Assembly (NCBI RefSeq): GCF_003946555.1
Contig: NZ_RHOO01000010.1
Coordinates: 17,885 to 81,884, forward strand
Length of the DNA stretch: 64,000 bases
Direction of reading: 5' to 3'
Origin: Companilactobacillus hulinensis
GTDB lineage: Bacteria > Bacillota > Bacilli > Lactobacillales > Lactobacillaceae
Shown here: positions 53,535-62,777 of the stretch, piece by piece
Numbering within the stretch: the stretch's first letter is position 1
Layout: every line of letters begins with the position of its first letter
The notes under the pieces: generated by a model
Told to the model about the DNA's origin: nothing
What the model saw: only the letters and a program-made list of their open reading frames with translations
Databases searched by the model: none
Translations under genes and position numbers: made by a program

Positions 53535-54209
53535 TTAATTCGACATCTTCTTTTCATAAAATGTACCGCTTAAAATAATCAAGACACATGAATAGACAAA
53601 TTGCTGTATTGCTACTGGGAGCAATGCTCTAACCGAAGACTGCTCCTGAAAGATCGTAATCATTTGTGATACTGGTGGAAGAAACCATTCTATGTAATGT
53701 AATAGGTCAATGCTGCTCCCAATCAACGAAATGTATACAAGTATTATTATACCCATTTGACCAGCGTATGGGTGGCCATTCCATTGTGGTTTGCAGATAA
53801 AGGCTATACCCACTCCTACGAAGCCCGTTGTAGCTAATGACAATATGGCAACCAAGTCAACTATAGCATTAGAACCTAAGATAAGACTGAACAATGCTAT
53901 GACAAGTGCACTAAAAATCACCATAAGGAATAATACTAAGGCTTGCATAAAGAAGTATAACCAATAATTGTTGATTTTTTGTAAAAAGTATCGATTCTGT
54001 TTCGAATCATTCCTTAAAAAATTCATGCTAGTCAATAATGATAGTAGAAATATACCTATAACCAAGAATCCAAACTTCTTATCCATATCCAAGTTGAGCA
54101 ACAAATTCATCCCTAACTCAACTGCCAAAAACGACATCAACAATGTTGGATACAAGAAGTCTTGTAAAATCAAATTAACAAAGTTAGAAAATAATGATTT
54201 AATCTTCAA
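53535..54209 (-). CDS. ABC transporter membrane subunit, unusual
   Basis: 224 residues, six hydrophobic helices, no recognisable motif. The TTG at 54209 has AGGGGG 9 bases upstream and overlaps the ATPase stop by 11 bases, indicating coupling. By position it is the membrane half of the ABC system encoded with the upstream ATPase. Confidence 0.7.
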   Translation of the reverse strand: MKIKSLFSNFVNLILQDFLYPTLLMSFLAVELGMNLLLNLDMDKKFGFLVIGIFLLSLLTSMNFLRNDSKQNRYFLQKINNYWLYFFMQALVLFLMVIFSALVIALFSLILGSNAIVDLVAILSLATTGFVGVGIAFICKPQWNGHPYAGQMGIIILVYISLIGSSIDLLHYIEWFLPPVSQMITIFQEQSSVRALLPVAIQQFVYSCVLIILSGTFYEKKMSN

Positions 54210-55023
54210 GGTTTCTTGCCCCCTCAAATTGATAATTAAGATCGATCATTTCTTTGATAATAGCATCCTTCATTCCTAAAGGTATTTTTAATTCGACCAA
54301 GTTACTTACATTTGCCGCCAAATATTTGCTTATATCAGTGGTCAAAGCCATTGAATCAGACTTGACCGTAAAGATCAGCATGCATTTAATTTCCTTAGCC
54401 TTATCTTTGACCTGTTCCAAAGACTTATTCTTCATAATATAGTTGGAATCAAAGTAATTAGAAATACTTCCATCTTGATAAGAACTAGCAACGATAATTC
54501 CTGAACCGTTATTCTTTAAGTCATGAATAATGTCCAGCATATTACCTGTGTACTTGCTATTCTGAAACGAAAATGGCTCATCTAATAGCAGAACATTTGG
54601 ATGACCTGCCACTGCAGACAGGAAGCCTATTCTTTGTTTCAACCCATAGGACAGCTGTATTACTGGACGATCCAAATAAGGACTCATCCCCATGTACGCC
54701 ACTAACCCCTTTAATTGTGCCGAACTAACTGCCAGTTTACCTGTTAATCTCCGGACTTCTTCTAGGTAATTACGCACAGTTTTGTTAACTATTTGTGGAT
54801 CAAATTGAGGAAGATATCCAATTCTGACTCCAGGAGTGTACACTACCTTGCCACTATCAGCGTTTTTTAATTTTGCTAGAGTTTCTAATAATTGAGATTT
54901 ACCACTGCCACTGTCGCCGACAATACTAATAGTTTCATTTTGAGTTAAAGAAAAGGCTACATGCTTAAATGCAAAGTAACCTTCGTTTTGTAAAGATAAA
55001 TCTTTAACAGTTATTAATTCCAC
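54199..55023 (-). CDS. ABC transporter ATPase
   Basis: 274 residues from GTG 55023, which overlaps the TAG of the upstream gene (TAGTG), with GAGG 10 bases before. Walker A GDSGSGKS near 35, signature LSYGLKQRIGF near 128 (LSGGQ variant), Walker B VLLLDEPFS near 150, then a degenerate H-loop (VASSYQ). Signature and H-loop are unusual, like exporters of lantibiotic-immunity type. Middle gene of a three-gene operon. Confidence 0.8.
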   Translation of the reverse strand: MELITVKDLSLQNEGYFAFKHVAFSLTQNETISIVGDSGSGKSQLLETLAKLKNADSGKVVYTPGVRIGYLPQFDPQIVNKTVRNYLEEVRRLTGKLAVSSAQLKGLVAYMGMSPYLDRPVIQLSYGLKQRIGFLSAVAGHPNVLLLDEPFSFQNSKYTGNMLDIIHDLKNNGSGIIVASSYQDGSISNYFDSNYIMKNKSLEQVKDKAKEIKCMLIFTVKSDSMALTTDISKYLAANVSNLVELKIPLGMKDAIIKEMIDLNYQFEGARNLED

Positions 55024-55511
55024 TATTGCCATTCCTCAACCGCATGAGCTGCTAATCCAATTGAAAGGATAGCATCTCTTGAAATAGAGTTTCTAACATC
55101 AGCGACAATTGTGTTGTTGTAAACAGCACCGATAACGACAAATGAATAAGTTACTAAGTTCAAATCAGTCTTAGCTTTGTATTCACCTTCAGCATATGGA
55201 TCTTCGTGATTGTAAGTAAAGTTGATCTCGTGATTAGAAAGAGAACCATCAACATGGTTAACTTGAACACGGTCATGTAATTCGCTCAACTTATGAGTTG
55301 GGTTTTGTAGAGTAAGTCTATGATCTGACTCATTTTGATAATAATCATCTTCAGTCATATCAAAGTAATTTTTAATAGGCTTTCTCAACACTTCCAAGGA
55401 ATCAATGATGTCATATACCTTCTCAGCATCAAACTTCTCAGATTTTTTTTCAATATCTGTATCATTTTTATCTAGCCACTCGGCTAATTTACTAATAGTT
55501 TCAGAATTCAT
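55023..55511 (-). CDS. Uncharacterised acidic protein linked to an ABC system
   Basis: 162 residues, first gene of the operon with the ATPase and membrane protein; the ATPase GTG shares a base with its TAG. It is acidic and lacks a signal peptide or TM. NHEDPYAEGEYKAKTDLNLV and the C-terminal SISRDAILSIGLAAHAVEEW are the most distinctive stretches. I recognise no domain. Confidence 0.7.
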   Translation of the reverse strand: MNSETISKLAEWLDKNDTDIEKKSEKFDAEKVYDIIDSLEVLRKPIKNYFDMTEDDYYQNESDHRLTLQNPTHKLSELHDRVQVNHVDGSLSNHEINFTYNHEDPYAEGEYKAKTDLNLVTYSFVVIGAVYNNTIVADVRNSISRDAILSIGLAAHAVEEWQ

Positions 55512-55550
55512 AATTGTCCTCCATTGGTTCTATTATACTGAAAAAAGCTT

Positions 55551-56096
55551 CTATTTAAAATCACAGCTGTCCAAATGATCATTAATTACACCAACCGCTT
55601 GTAAAAATGAATAAATAATCGTCGGTCCAACGAATCTGAAACCACGTTTTTTCAAATCTTTACTAATAGTTTGAGATAACTGTGTCTGTGCTGGCATTTC
55701 ATCTATATCATCATAATGATTGATTATCTGCTTGTTATCAACAAAATTCCAAATATAATCAGAAAACTTCTGACCATCATTATGCATAGCTTGAATCTGC
55801 TTAGCATTATTGATCGTCGCATTTACTTTTAATTTGTTACGAATGATTTCAGGGTTTTGTAACAACTCTTCTTTTTTTAAATCATCAAAGCGCGCAACCA
55901 CATCAACATCGAAGTTGGCAAATGCAACACGATAGCCATTTCTTCGCTTGATTATGGTCGACCAGGATAAGCCAGCCTGTGATAGTTCTAATGTCAGCAT
56001 CTCAAAAAAGTATTTTTCATCATGCCTTACCTTGCACCACTCATTGTCGTGATAAGCCATCATTTCTTCAGAACTGTTTGCCCATGGACATCTCAT
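55551..56096 (-). CDS. tag: DNA-3-methyladenine glycosylase I
   Basis: 181 residues. MRCPWANSSEEMMAYHDNEW has the Zn-binding Cys3 and His16; the remaining ligands lie in the C-terminal HLDSCDF. Central FFEMLTLELSQAGLSWSTII is the Tag signature. Removes alkylated adenine from DNA. Followed downstream by a small gap and the ABC operon. Confidence 0.95.
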   Translation of the reverse strand: MRCPWANSSEEMMAYHDNEWCKVRHDEKYFFEMLTLELSQAGLSWSTIIKRRNGYRVAFANFDVDVVARFDDLKKEELLQNPEIIRNKLKVNATINNAKQIQAMHNDGQKFSDYIWNFVDNKQIINHYDDIDEMPAQTQLSQTISKDLKKRGFRFVGPTIIYSFLQAVGVINDHLDSCDFK

Positions 56097-56115
56097 TATT
56101 AACCTCTTTAGAAAG

Positions 56116-56141
56116 AAAAGACCGGGACATTTGTCGCGGCC
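56116..56141 (-). terminator. Terminator downstream of uspA and A10/A11
   Basis: GGCCGCGACA / TGTCCCGGTC stem with AA loop, followed by TTTTCTTT on the minus strand; 19 bases upstream of tag. Confidence 0.75.
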
Positions 56142-56148
56142 TTCGTTT

Positions 56149-56265
56149 AGAGAGCGGAGAAAAGCGGGAGATTCTGAGCACTGCCTAGGATAAGGAAGGT
56201 ATCACGAAGTGATGCATTTCTTATTCGTAGCAGGCGCAGGAATCTGCTTTTCGCAGCTCGTTTCC
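56149..56265 (-). repeat. Family A repeat, copy A10 (subtype I)
   Basis: Minus-oriented: AGAGAGCGGAGAAAAGCGGG, TGAGCACTGCCTAG, GATAAGGAA/TTTCTTATTC, ATCACgaaGTGAT, CGTAGCAGGCGCAGG. Abuts A11 back to back. Confidence 0.87.
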
Positions 56266-56384
56266 AAAACGCGTTTACAAAAGACAACACCCTCCGCTTA
56301 CTACGCCTAATAATCGCACCAACTTCGTTGGCACAATCATTAGCCTAGGTAATGCTCAGGTGTTCCCGTCTTTTGACACGCTCT
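56266..56384 (+). repeat. Family A repeat, copy A11 (subtype II)
   Basis: AAAAGAC/GTCTTTT arm, CCGCTTACTACG ... CCTAGGTAATGCTCAGG, CTAATAAT/ATCATTAG, CCAACttcGTTGG. It overlaps the Usp stop codon at 56383. Confidence 0.87.
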
Positions 56385-56853
56385 ATATCTTCTTATTCTC
56401 AACATCTGTACGAACGATAATAACATCTGTACGTGCATTACGTGTAACGTACTCTGAAACTGATCCTACCAACAAACGTGTCACTGCATTCATACCAGTT
56501 GATCCGATCATGATCAAATCATTCTCATATTCTTCAACGAATTCTTGAGAAATAACTGTCTTTGGTTCACCAAAACGAACGTGAATATCAAGTTGATCTT
56601 CTGGGAAACCATCTTTAACAGCAGCTTCCTTCAATTCATTAAGGTATTTTTGTGCATCTTCGGAAAGTTGATAGATAACATCGCCATTTAACATTCCACC
56701 ATGCAAACCAATAAATTGCTTGGTATCAAGAACTGTTAATACGTCAAGATGTCCACCGTTCATTTGAGCAACAGTCACAGCTTTGTGAAAAGCCATCTCT
56801 GCTTCTTTTGATCCATCTACAGGTACTAAGATTTTTTTATAGTCTTGTTCCAT
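56383..56853 (-). CDS. Universal stress protein, ATP-binding UspA type
   Basis: 156 residues from ATG 56853 with GGAGG upstream. YKKILVPVDGSKEAEMAFHK start, IGSTGMNAVTRLLVGS near 126-141 with the complete G-x2-G-x9-G(S) ATP loop, SEYVTRNARTDVIIVR end. General stress resistance; separate from the Usp at 47.4 kb, which lacks the full loop. Confidence 0.92.
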   Translation of the reverse strand: MEQDYKKILVPVDGSKEAEMAFHKAVTVAQMNGGHLDVLTVLDTKQFIGLHGGMLNGDVIYQLSEDAQKYLNELKEAAVKDGFPEDQLDIHVRFGEPKTVISQEFVEEYENDLIMIGSTGMNAVTRLLVGSVSEYVTRNARTDVIIVRTDVENKKI

Positions 56854-56989
56854 AATTAATCCTCCTATAAGCAAACCCAAAAGCAGATCACCGCTCTTAA
56901 GCTCCCTCTTCTAATGCGATTATTGAAAAACTCCTTAATGTAAGATTAATGCATTAATATACTTTATTCAATCTTTTATACTACTTGTA

Positions 56990-58114
56990 TCAATAAAAAG
57001 ACATCATTGTTCTAGCCAACTGATTGGCCACTGCTTCATAGTTGTCAAAAACCGTCTTCTCATCATATTCCTTCAAGTGATATTCAGACATTTGCGTGGA
57101 GAAAATTCCGGTAAATAGTTGTTCATAGTCTTCAAAATTATCTATAAAATTATTACATAATACAAAAGTTGGTATCTTGTTTGTACCAGCAATCTTACTT
57201 AAATGATATAACAACTCATCGTGCATTGATTCTGCCGATATATCATCAGTCGCAGTCACCAAAACATCGGCTGAACGAATCGTCTGATCCATCCCAGTAA
57301 CATTAGCGACCCACTCAAATGAAGATCGAAAAATATGCGCATCAATCATCGCAAACGCCCCTGCCAAAGTCTTGATTGCATCTGAACTAGGCATCGGGTG
57401 TATATCTAAATTATACTTCTGATTGGCTTTTTCTGTAACATAAACCAAATTATCTTCCAAAAAACTTTCTTGAGTCTCATTGAGATAATCGATATCACTT
57501 CGAGTTTCATAGTTACTATCGTAATTAAGTAAGATCGTGATCCTAGTTCTCGAGGGTAAAAGCTTCTTTACCCCATCCAAATCAATACTATTAGCGCTTA
57601 TGAGTGGGTTTTCGCCTTCCGGTATAATTGTACCATCTTCATCGTATATCTTGGCTCCAAGGGCTTGAAGTGCTCCCAAGCCACCATCTGCGACCGCCGT
57701 TCTTCCTAAACATATAACAATGTTCTTGTGTCCACTTGAAATTGCGTCAAGAATGAACTCACCTAATCCATGACTCGTAGCATGAAATAATTGATCACGT
57801 GTCTTGCCGATAGCCAATTCCAATCCAACTATTTGTTCAGAATCCATAATGACCGTATCTTGACCGTCGATCTTAGTGATTAAATAACGACCTAATTTGT
57901 TCTGCCAAAAAGCATCAAAAAAAGGCAACTCAAACCACTCACCACCAATGGTGTGTTTTACCAAAGCAGGCATCCCGTCACGACTATCGGTGACTGGCAT
58001 TGTAACAATATTAGCATCAGGCAAAGCACGTGATATTCCACTGTAAATAGCCTGACCGATTTTACTAGAACTAATATGATCAGGATATTTCCCAGGAGCG
58101 ATGATAAATTTCAT
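56990..58114 (-). CDS. Glycerate kinase
   Basis: 374 residues, GlxK type 1: FIIAPGKYPDHISSSKIGQA start (DxFKxS region), GIGG-like PALVKHTIGGEWFE, GKTRDQLFHATSHGLGEFIL near 105-124, CLGRTAVADGGLGALQALG near 137-155, DQTIRSADVLVTATD near 280. Phosphorylates D-glycerate to 2- or 3-phosphoglycerate, feeding lower glycolysis and serine synthesis. Divergent from the phosphatase gene next to it, with 56 bases between. Confidence 0.9.
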   Translation of the reverse strand: MKFIIAPGKYPDHISSSKIGQAIYSGISRALPDANIVTMPVTDSRDGMPALVKHTIGGEWFELPFFDAFWQNKLGRYLITKIDGQDTVIMDSEQIVGLELAIGKTRDQLFHATSHGLGEFILDAISSGHKNIVICLGRTAVADGGLGALQALGAKIYDEDGTIIPEGENPLISANSIDLDGVKKLLPSRTRITILLNYDSNYETRSDIDYLNETQESFLEDNLVYVTEKANQKYNLDIHPMPSSDAIKTLAGAFAMIDAHIFRSSFEWVANVTGMDQTIRSADVLVTATDDISAESMHDELLYHLSKIAGTNKIPTFVLCNNFIDNFEDYEQLFTGIFSTQMSEYHLKEYDEKTVFDNYEAVANQLARTMMSFY

Positions 58115-58170
58115 GAAAATTCTTCCTTTTTGTTATAATAGATAAAGAACACTTATCGAGAATAGAGGGT

Positions 58171-58977
58171 ATGAATATGGATAACGCTACAAAAAAGACA
58201 CATCGTATTTTGAATCTTGAAAATGGCCGTAACTTCCGTGAACTTGGCGGATACAAAACGACTGATGGCAAAACTATCAAGTACCACAAAGCTATACGTT
58301 CAGCGGGACTGGGCGATCTCTCAGATAAAGATGTAAATTTCCTAGGCAATTACGGTTTGAAGACAGATATCGACTTCCGTTCAATCGATGAAGCTGCCAA
58401 GAAACCTGACAGAATGCCTGATGGAACAAAATATGTTCCCCTTCCTGTATTCAAGGAAGACGAAACTGAAGCTTCAAAGATTCAAGAAACATCAATTCCA
58501 GATTTGGACTATGTACCTATTGACGGTTACAACCACATGCTTGAAGCTTACCTTGATATGGTTAATGGCGAACAAGCCAAGTCAGCTTACCAAAACTTCT
58601 TCGGCGAATTGCTAGCCAACTCTAATGACAATGAAGTATTACTATTCCATTGTAGTGCAGGTAAGGATCGTACAGGTATGGGTGCCTTCTTCTTAATGTC
58701 TGCTCTCGGCGTTCCAATGACCACTATCAAAGATGACTACCTATTAACTAACAAAGCCAGCAAGTCATTTATCGACAATCTATTGAGTCAAGTTCTCGAA
58801 CACGAACCCGCTCTAGTCGATACTATCAAAGCATTGATGACAGTTAATATTAATTATTTGGATACTGCCGAAGAAGCAATTAAGAAAACTTCTGGAAGTA
58901 TAGACAATTATATCAGAGAGGAACTAAAAGTCAGCGACAACGATATCAAGGATCTTAAAAAGATTTACTTGTTGTAA
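58171..58977 (+). CDS. Tyrosine-protein phosphatase
   Basis: 268 residues. NLENGRNFRELGGYKT (typical N-terminal FRDLGG), RSAGLGDLS, TDIDFRS, and the P-loop LFHCSAGKDRTGMG near 166-179 (CX5R), with DDYLLTN following: the bacterial dual-specificity/tyrosine phosphatase family Y_phosphatase3. Weak ribosome site; the second Met may also start. Substrates unknown. Confidence 0.9.
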   Translation: MNMDNATKKTHRILNLENGRNFRELGGYKTTDGKTIKYHKAIRSAGLGDLSDKDVNFLGNYGLKTDIDFRSIDEAAKKPDRMPDGTKYVPLPVFKEDETEASKIQETSIPDLDYVPIDGYNHMLEAYLDMVNGEQAKSAYQNFFGELLANSNDNEVLLFHCSAGKDRTGMGAFFLMSALGVPMTTIKDDYLLTNKASKSFIDNLLSQVLEHEPALVDTIKALMTVNINYLDTAEEAIKKTSGSIDNYIREELKVSDNDIKDLKKIYLL

Positions 58978-58982
58978 TACTT

Positions 58983-59011
58983 TTGTTAAGAAAGCTTCTA
59001 ATTTCTATAAC
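58983..59011 (+). promoter_or_regulatory. Promoter of a candidate sRNA at 59 kb
   Basis: TTGTTA (58983-58988), 17-base spacer, TATAAC (59006-59011), six bases after the phosphatase stop and with no coding frame following. Confidence 0.55.
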
Positions 59012-59017
59012 ACTGGA

Positions 59018-59247
59018 GTCATACTTTCTTCACATTTACTAGTTATTATATAACCATAAGCTAAAGGAAAGCGAAGAACCTCCCTTAACTTATAACCCTC
59101 CCTATATAATAATCTTCATATAAAAACAGATATTAATTCTCATAATTACAATTTGGCAGTCCATCCTTCCTCCCTGATATGTGGACTGCCCGAATAATGA
59201 TAAATTAAAAAGAGGTCTTGAAGTGTAATAGCTTCAAGGCCTCTTTC
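59018..59247 (+). ncRNA. Candidate small RNA with three C-rich loops
   Basis: No coding frame. Three anti-Shine-Dalgarno-like motifs occur: CCTCCCT (59070s), CCCTCCCT (about 59096-59103) and CTTCCTCCCT, the last in the loop of a GGCAGTCCA / TGGACTGCC hairpin. TTATATA/TATATAA and ATAAG/CTTAT pairs frame the first two. The hairpin at 59206-59247 would terminate it, with a weak T-run on this strand. CTCCCTGATAT..GGAC is shared with the candidate RNA at 5057-5145. It could be regulated 3'UTR of the phosphatase gene instead. Confidence 0.45.
59206..59247. terminator. Terminator of the small membrane-protein gene
   Basis: AAAGAGGTCTTGAAG / CTTCAAGGCCTCTTT stem; U5 on the minus strand, weaker on plus. 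Confidence 0.88.
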
Positions 59248-59263
59248 AATTTGTATGTATTAT

Positions 59264-59452
59264 TTAAATAGTGAACTTAACATTGTGCTTCTTAGTAAAG
59301 TTATCTTCTGAGATCACTGCAATAATCACAGCAGTAATTGCTACAGCGGGTACGGAATATCGGCTTTGCAATACGAATAGTAACATTAAAAATACTACTA
59401 CCACTGCCATAATTGATAATTCTGCTAATTGACGTACGATATGCATTGTCAT
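59264..59452 (-). CDS. Small two-helix membrane protein
   Basis: 62 residues with GGGGTGG 7 bases before the ATG and a terminator right behind, which supports expression. Two hydrophobic helices (about 12-30 and 34-48) and a short charged tail ending KKHNVKFTI. Family not recognised. Upstream (59453-59840) is about 390 bases of AT-rich sequence in which I see no gene. Confidence 0.6.
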   Translation of the reverse strand: MTMHIVRQLAELSIMAVVVVFLMLLFVLQSRYSVPAVAITAVIIAVISEDNFTKKHNVKFTI

Positions 59453-59840
59453 AATAATCCACCCCTTGAATTGATGCTTCTTAATGAGCTTTGGAAGTAT
59501 ATATTTATATTTTCCTAGCTCTCTCCATAAGCTAAACTACCATCTTTAATAAGTCTTTTCAAGCATTTAAAACAGCGTCACACTAGGCTTTGAAGACATT
59601 TTTTGAATCTTCTAATAATCAGCTTAAATATCTTAAAGTCAATTAAAGAAATTATCTTAGTGCGAGTAGACGTTTCAAAATCATTCACATTATTTTTTAT
59701 TAATTCTTAGTTTTTATTAGATATAAACTTATAGAATTATTTTTTTACTTATCTACGAACCGCGGTGTGACAGTCTTCTTGGAGTATACAAGTGTATTTT
59801 TGAGACGTACAATTTTCTTTTTTAATTATGTGTGGGTGGT

Positions 59841-60016
59841 GCCTCCGATTAAAATAGATAAGCCTGCTGCGGGACCGCCTTAAGTCTTCGTCTTAAGTCT
59901 CGCTTTTGAACTTTGTATAAATCGCAAATTTCAAAAGTCGTCCTTGTGCTGTATGAACGGAAAATCACCGTTCAACACCACTGTCGCTGCTGGCTTATCT
60001 ATTTTAATCTCCGGCT
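59841..60016 (+). repeat. Family B repeat, copy B9
   Basis: GCCTCCGATT start, AATCTCCGGCTTA end. Arms AAAATAGATAAGCC / GGCTTATCTATTTT are perfect; interior GGGACCGCCTTAAGTC, CTTAAGTCTCGCTTTTGAAC, ATTTCAAAAGTCGTCC, GAACGGaaaatcaCCGTTC. Confidence 0.9.
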
Positions 60017-60149
60017 TATATTTCATTTACTAACTAAACCATTCGTTACACCGAATAATGCAACCATCAAAAGCGCATCTGTGGTTCAAACAAATGCGAA
60101 CAATTACTTTTGATTCTTAGAATAGAAAAACCTACTTAGAAATAACATT

Positions 60150-60187
60150 TACATGGCAGGTCAAATTTCACGATACCGGAAGCGGCA
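60150..60187 (-). repeat. Remnant of a minus-oriented family B repeat
   Basis: ACATGGCAGGTCAAATTTCA followed by CGATACCGGAAGCGGCAAA matches only the right-hand end of minus-oriented copies (compare B3 and B7). Its position 130 bases after B9 is where the partner copy is expected. Confidence 0.6.
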
Positions 60188-60190
60188 AAC

Positions 60191-60224
60191 AAAAAGAGCA
60201 GCCAACTTTGTTGGTTGCTCTTTA
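60191..60224 (-). terminator. Terminator of xfp
   Basis: AAAGAGCAACCAAC / GTTGGCTGCTCTTT stem with AAA loop and U5 on the minus strand. Confidence 0.9.
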
Positions 60225-60240
60225 ATTTGATTTCTATAAC

Positions 60241-60357
60241 TGAAACGAGTTGCAGAAGCCAGATTTCTGCGCCTGCTACGAATAAGAAATGCGTCACTTC
60301 GTGACACCTTCCTTATTCTAGGCAGTGCTCAAAATCTACCGGCTTCTTCCACTCTCT
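60241..60357 (+). repeat. Family A repeat, copy A12 (subtype I)
   Basis: AGAAGCC/GGCTTCT, AGATTT/AAATCT, GCGCCTGCTACG ... CTAGGCAGTGCTCA, GAATAAG/CTTATTC, GTCACttcGTGAC. It ends 3 bases before the xfp stop codon. Confidence 0.9.
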
Positions 60358-60360
60358 GAT

Positions 60361-62709
60361 CTACCATTTCCAGTTTTCAACTTCTGGAAGATCTTCACCG
60401 TTTTCACGGATGTACTTGTTATGCTTATCAACCATAGCTTCCATCTTATCAGCAAAATCATTAGCTTTATCACCATATACGGCAACAGCGGCTTCTTCTG
60501 CCAAGTGGAAACGATCCATTTCGTTAACAACACGCATATCAAATGGTGTTGTAATATCACCATTTTCACGGTAACCATGAACGAATAGGTTGTGATTGTC
60601 ACGATCAAAGAAGATATCTTTGATGATGTCTTCGAAGCCGTGGAAAGCAAACAATACTGGTTTGTTTGTTGTAAAGATATCGTTGAATTCTTCATCGGAT
60701 AATCCACGAGGGTCTACTTCTGGTGATCTCAACTTCAATAGATCTACAACGTTAACAAATCTGATCTTAAGATCTGGAACATCCTTACGTAAGATACTGA
60801 TTGCAGCAAGTGATTCAAGGTTTGGCTCTGTACCTGCAGCAGCGATAACAATATCAGGTTCACCATCATCGTTTGAGGCCCAGTCAATAATCTTAAGTCC
60901 CTTATCAGCCAACTCTTGTCCTTCTTCAATTGAGTAGAATTGTGGACGTGGTTGTTTTGAAGTAACCAATAGGTTGATCTTCTCTTGGTCATCAAGAATC
61001 TTAGGCATTACTGGCAACAATGAGTTTGTGTCAGCTGGGAAATATTCACGAATAAATGCAGGCTTCTTCTCAGCTAAGTGAGTAATGATACCTGGGTCTT
61101 GGTGAGTATAACCGTTGTGGTCTTGTTGGAAAGCTGTTGATGTAGCAATAACGTTAAGTGATGGATACTTGTTTCTCCATGACAATTCGTCTGCTTTTCT
61201 CAACCACTTGAAGTGTTGTGTCAACATTGAATCGACAACTCTTAAGAATGCTTCATAACTGGCGAAGATACCGTGACGACCTGTTAGTGCATAGCCTTCT
61301 AGGAATCCTTCAGCTTGATGTTCTGAAAGTTGTGAATCAATAATACGACCAGCTGGTGCCTCATATTGATCATTTGGTTCTTTGACATTTTCCATCCATT
61401 GACGTGGTGATGCATCAAATGCACCATATAGACGGTTTGACATTGTCTCATCAGGTCCAAATAGTCTGAAGTTATCAGGATTATTCTTGATAACATCTTC
61501 AAGATATTTACCTAATTCAATCATGTCTTGGGCGTTCTTTTCACCTGGCTTATCGAACTTCAAAGCATAGTTCTTGTAGTCTGGTAATTTAAGAGGCTTA
61601 GGATCAACACCACCGTTAACGATAGGGTTCATAGCCATTCTCTTAGTACCACTTGGAGCCATTGCTGCAATTTCAGACTTCAAACTACCGTCTTCGTTGA
61701 ACAATTCTTCTGGTTTATATGATTCCATCCAGTTAACTAATGCATCTGCATGTTCCATATCATTTTGATCTACAGGAATTGGAATTTGGTGAGCTCTAAA
61801 TGATCCTTCAATTGGAACACCATCCCAAGTCTTAGGACCAGTCCAGCCCTTAGGTGCACGGAAGATAATAACTGGCCAGTGTGGCATTTTAGCTTCTGAA
61901 GCTGGGTGTTTTCTAGCTTCTGTTTGGATGTTTTCAATCTTCTCGATTGCTGCATCCATTGTCTTAGCCATTTCTGGGTGCATCTTCTCAGAATCATCGC
62001 CTTCAACGAACATTGGATCCCATCCAAGTCCCTTGAAGTATTCTGTTAATTCTTCATCAGTCTTACGTGAAAGGATAGTAGGATTAGAAATCTTAAAACC
62101 ATTAAGGTTCAAGATAGGCAATACCGCACCATCATTTACAGGGTTGATGAATACATTTGAGAACCATGATGTAGCAAGTGGGCCAGTTTCAGCTTCACCA
62201 TCACCGACAACAACTGCGGCAATTTGGTCTGGGTTATCTAAGATAGCACCAACACCGTGTGAAATTGAGTAGCCAAGTTCTCCACCTTCATGCATTGAGC
62301 CAGGTGTTTCAGGAGCAGCATGTGATGCTACACCGCCTGGGAATGAGAATTGTTTGAATAACTTTTGCATACCTTTCTCATCTTGTGTGATTTCTGGGTA
62401 AGTTTCAGTATAGCTTCCATCAAGATATGAGTTAGAAACCATAACTTGCCCACCATGTCCTGGTCCTTCGATATAAAACATGTTGACACCGTACTTATTA
62501 ATAGCACGATTTAAATGAGCATAAATAAAGTTTTGACCTGCAATAGTACCCCAGTGTCCGATTGGGTGTACTTTGACATCGCTAGCCTTTAATTCACGCT
62601 TCAATAATGGATTATCTTTTAAATATAATTGACCTACAGAAATATAGTTAGCTGCATGCCAATATTTATCTACTAAGTTTAAATATTCTGGTGATGAGTA
62701 ATCTGTCAT
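60361..62709 (-). CDS. xfp: Xylulose-5-phosphate/fructose-6-phosphate phosphoketolase
   Basis: 782 residues, full length. TPP enzyme: [20 protein letters not shown] near 50-70, [21 protein letters not shown] near 168-183 (TPP motif), [18 protein letters not shown], and the C-terminal [20 protein letters not shown]. It splits xylulose 5-phosphate (or fructose 6-phosphate) into acetyl phosphate and glyceraldehyde 3-phosphate (erythrose 4-phosphate), the core of the phosphoketolase pathway. AAGGAG before the ATG. Directly downstream of a GntR gene and an operator. Confidence 0.97.
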   Translation of the reverse strand: MTDYSSPEYLNLVDKYWHAANYISVGQLYLKDNPLLKRELKASDVKVHPIGHWGTIAGQNFIYAHLNRAINKYGVNMFYIEGPGHGGQVMVSNSYLDGSYTETYPEITQDEKGMQKLFKQFSFPGGVASHAAPETPGSMHEGGELGYSISHGVGAILDNPDQIAAVVVGDGEAETGPLATSWFSNVFINPVNDGAVLPILNLNGFKISNPTILSRKTDEELTEYFKGLGWDPMFVEGDDSEKMHPEMAKTMDAAIEKIENIQTEARKHPASEAKMPHWPVIIFRAPKGWTGPKTWDGVPIEGSFRAHQIPIPVDQNDMEHADALVNWMESYKPEELFNEDGSLKSEIAAMAPSGTKRMAMNPIVNGGVDPKPLKLPDYKNYALKFDKPGEKNAQDMIELGKYLEDVIKNNPDNFRLFGPDETMSNRLYGAFDASPRQWMENVKEPNDQYEAPAGRIIDSQLSEHQAEGFLEGYALTGRHGIFASYEAFLRVVDSMLTQHFKWLRKADELSWRNKYPSLNVIATSTAFQQDHNGYTHQDPGIITHLAEKKPAFIREYFPADTNSLLPVMPKILDDQEKINLLVTSKQPRPQFYSIEEGQELADKGLKIIDWASNDDGEPDIVIAAAGTEPNLESLAAISILRKDVPDLKIRFVNVVDLLKLRSPEVDPRGLSDEEFNDIFTTNKPVLFAFHGFEDIIKDIFFDRDNHNLFVHGYRENGDITTPFDMRVVNEMDRFHLAEEAAVAVYGDKANDFADKMEAMVDKHNKYIRENGEDLPEVENWKW

Positions 62710-62740
62710 AACAAAACACTCCTTATTTATTTACAAATAC

Positions 62741-62769
62741 ATAATAACCAGTTCTCAAATAAAAGTCAA
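62741..62769 (-). promoter_or_regulatory. Promoter of xfp
   Basis: TTGACT (62769-62764), 17-base spacer, TATTAT (62746-62741). Transcription starts about 25-30 bases before the xfp ATG. Confidence 0.8.
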
Positions 62770-62777
62770 CCATTTGA

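Noticed and set aside
60336..60707. Second frames within xfp (several)
   Set aside because: All are out-of-frame shadows of a full-length, strongly conserved phosphoketolase.
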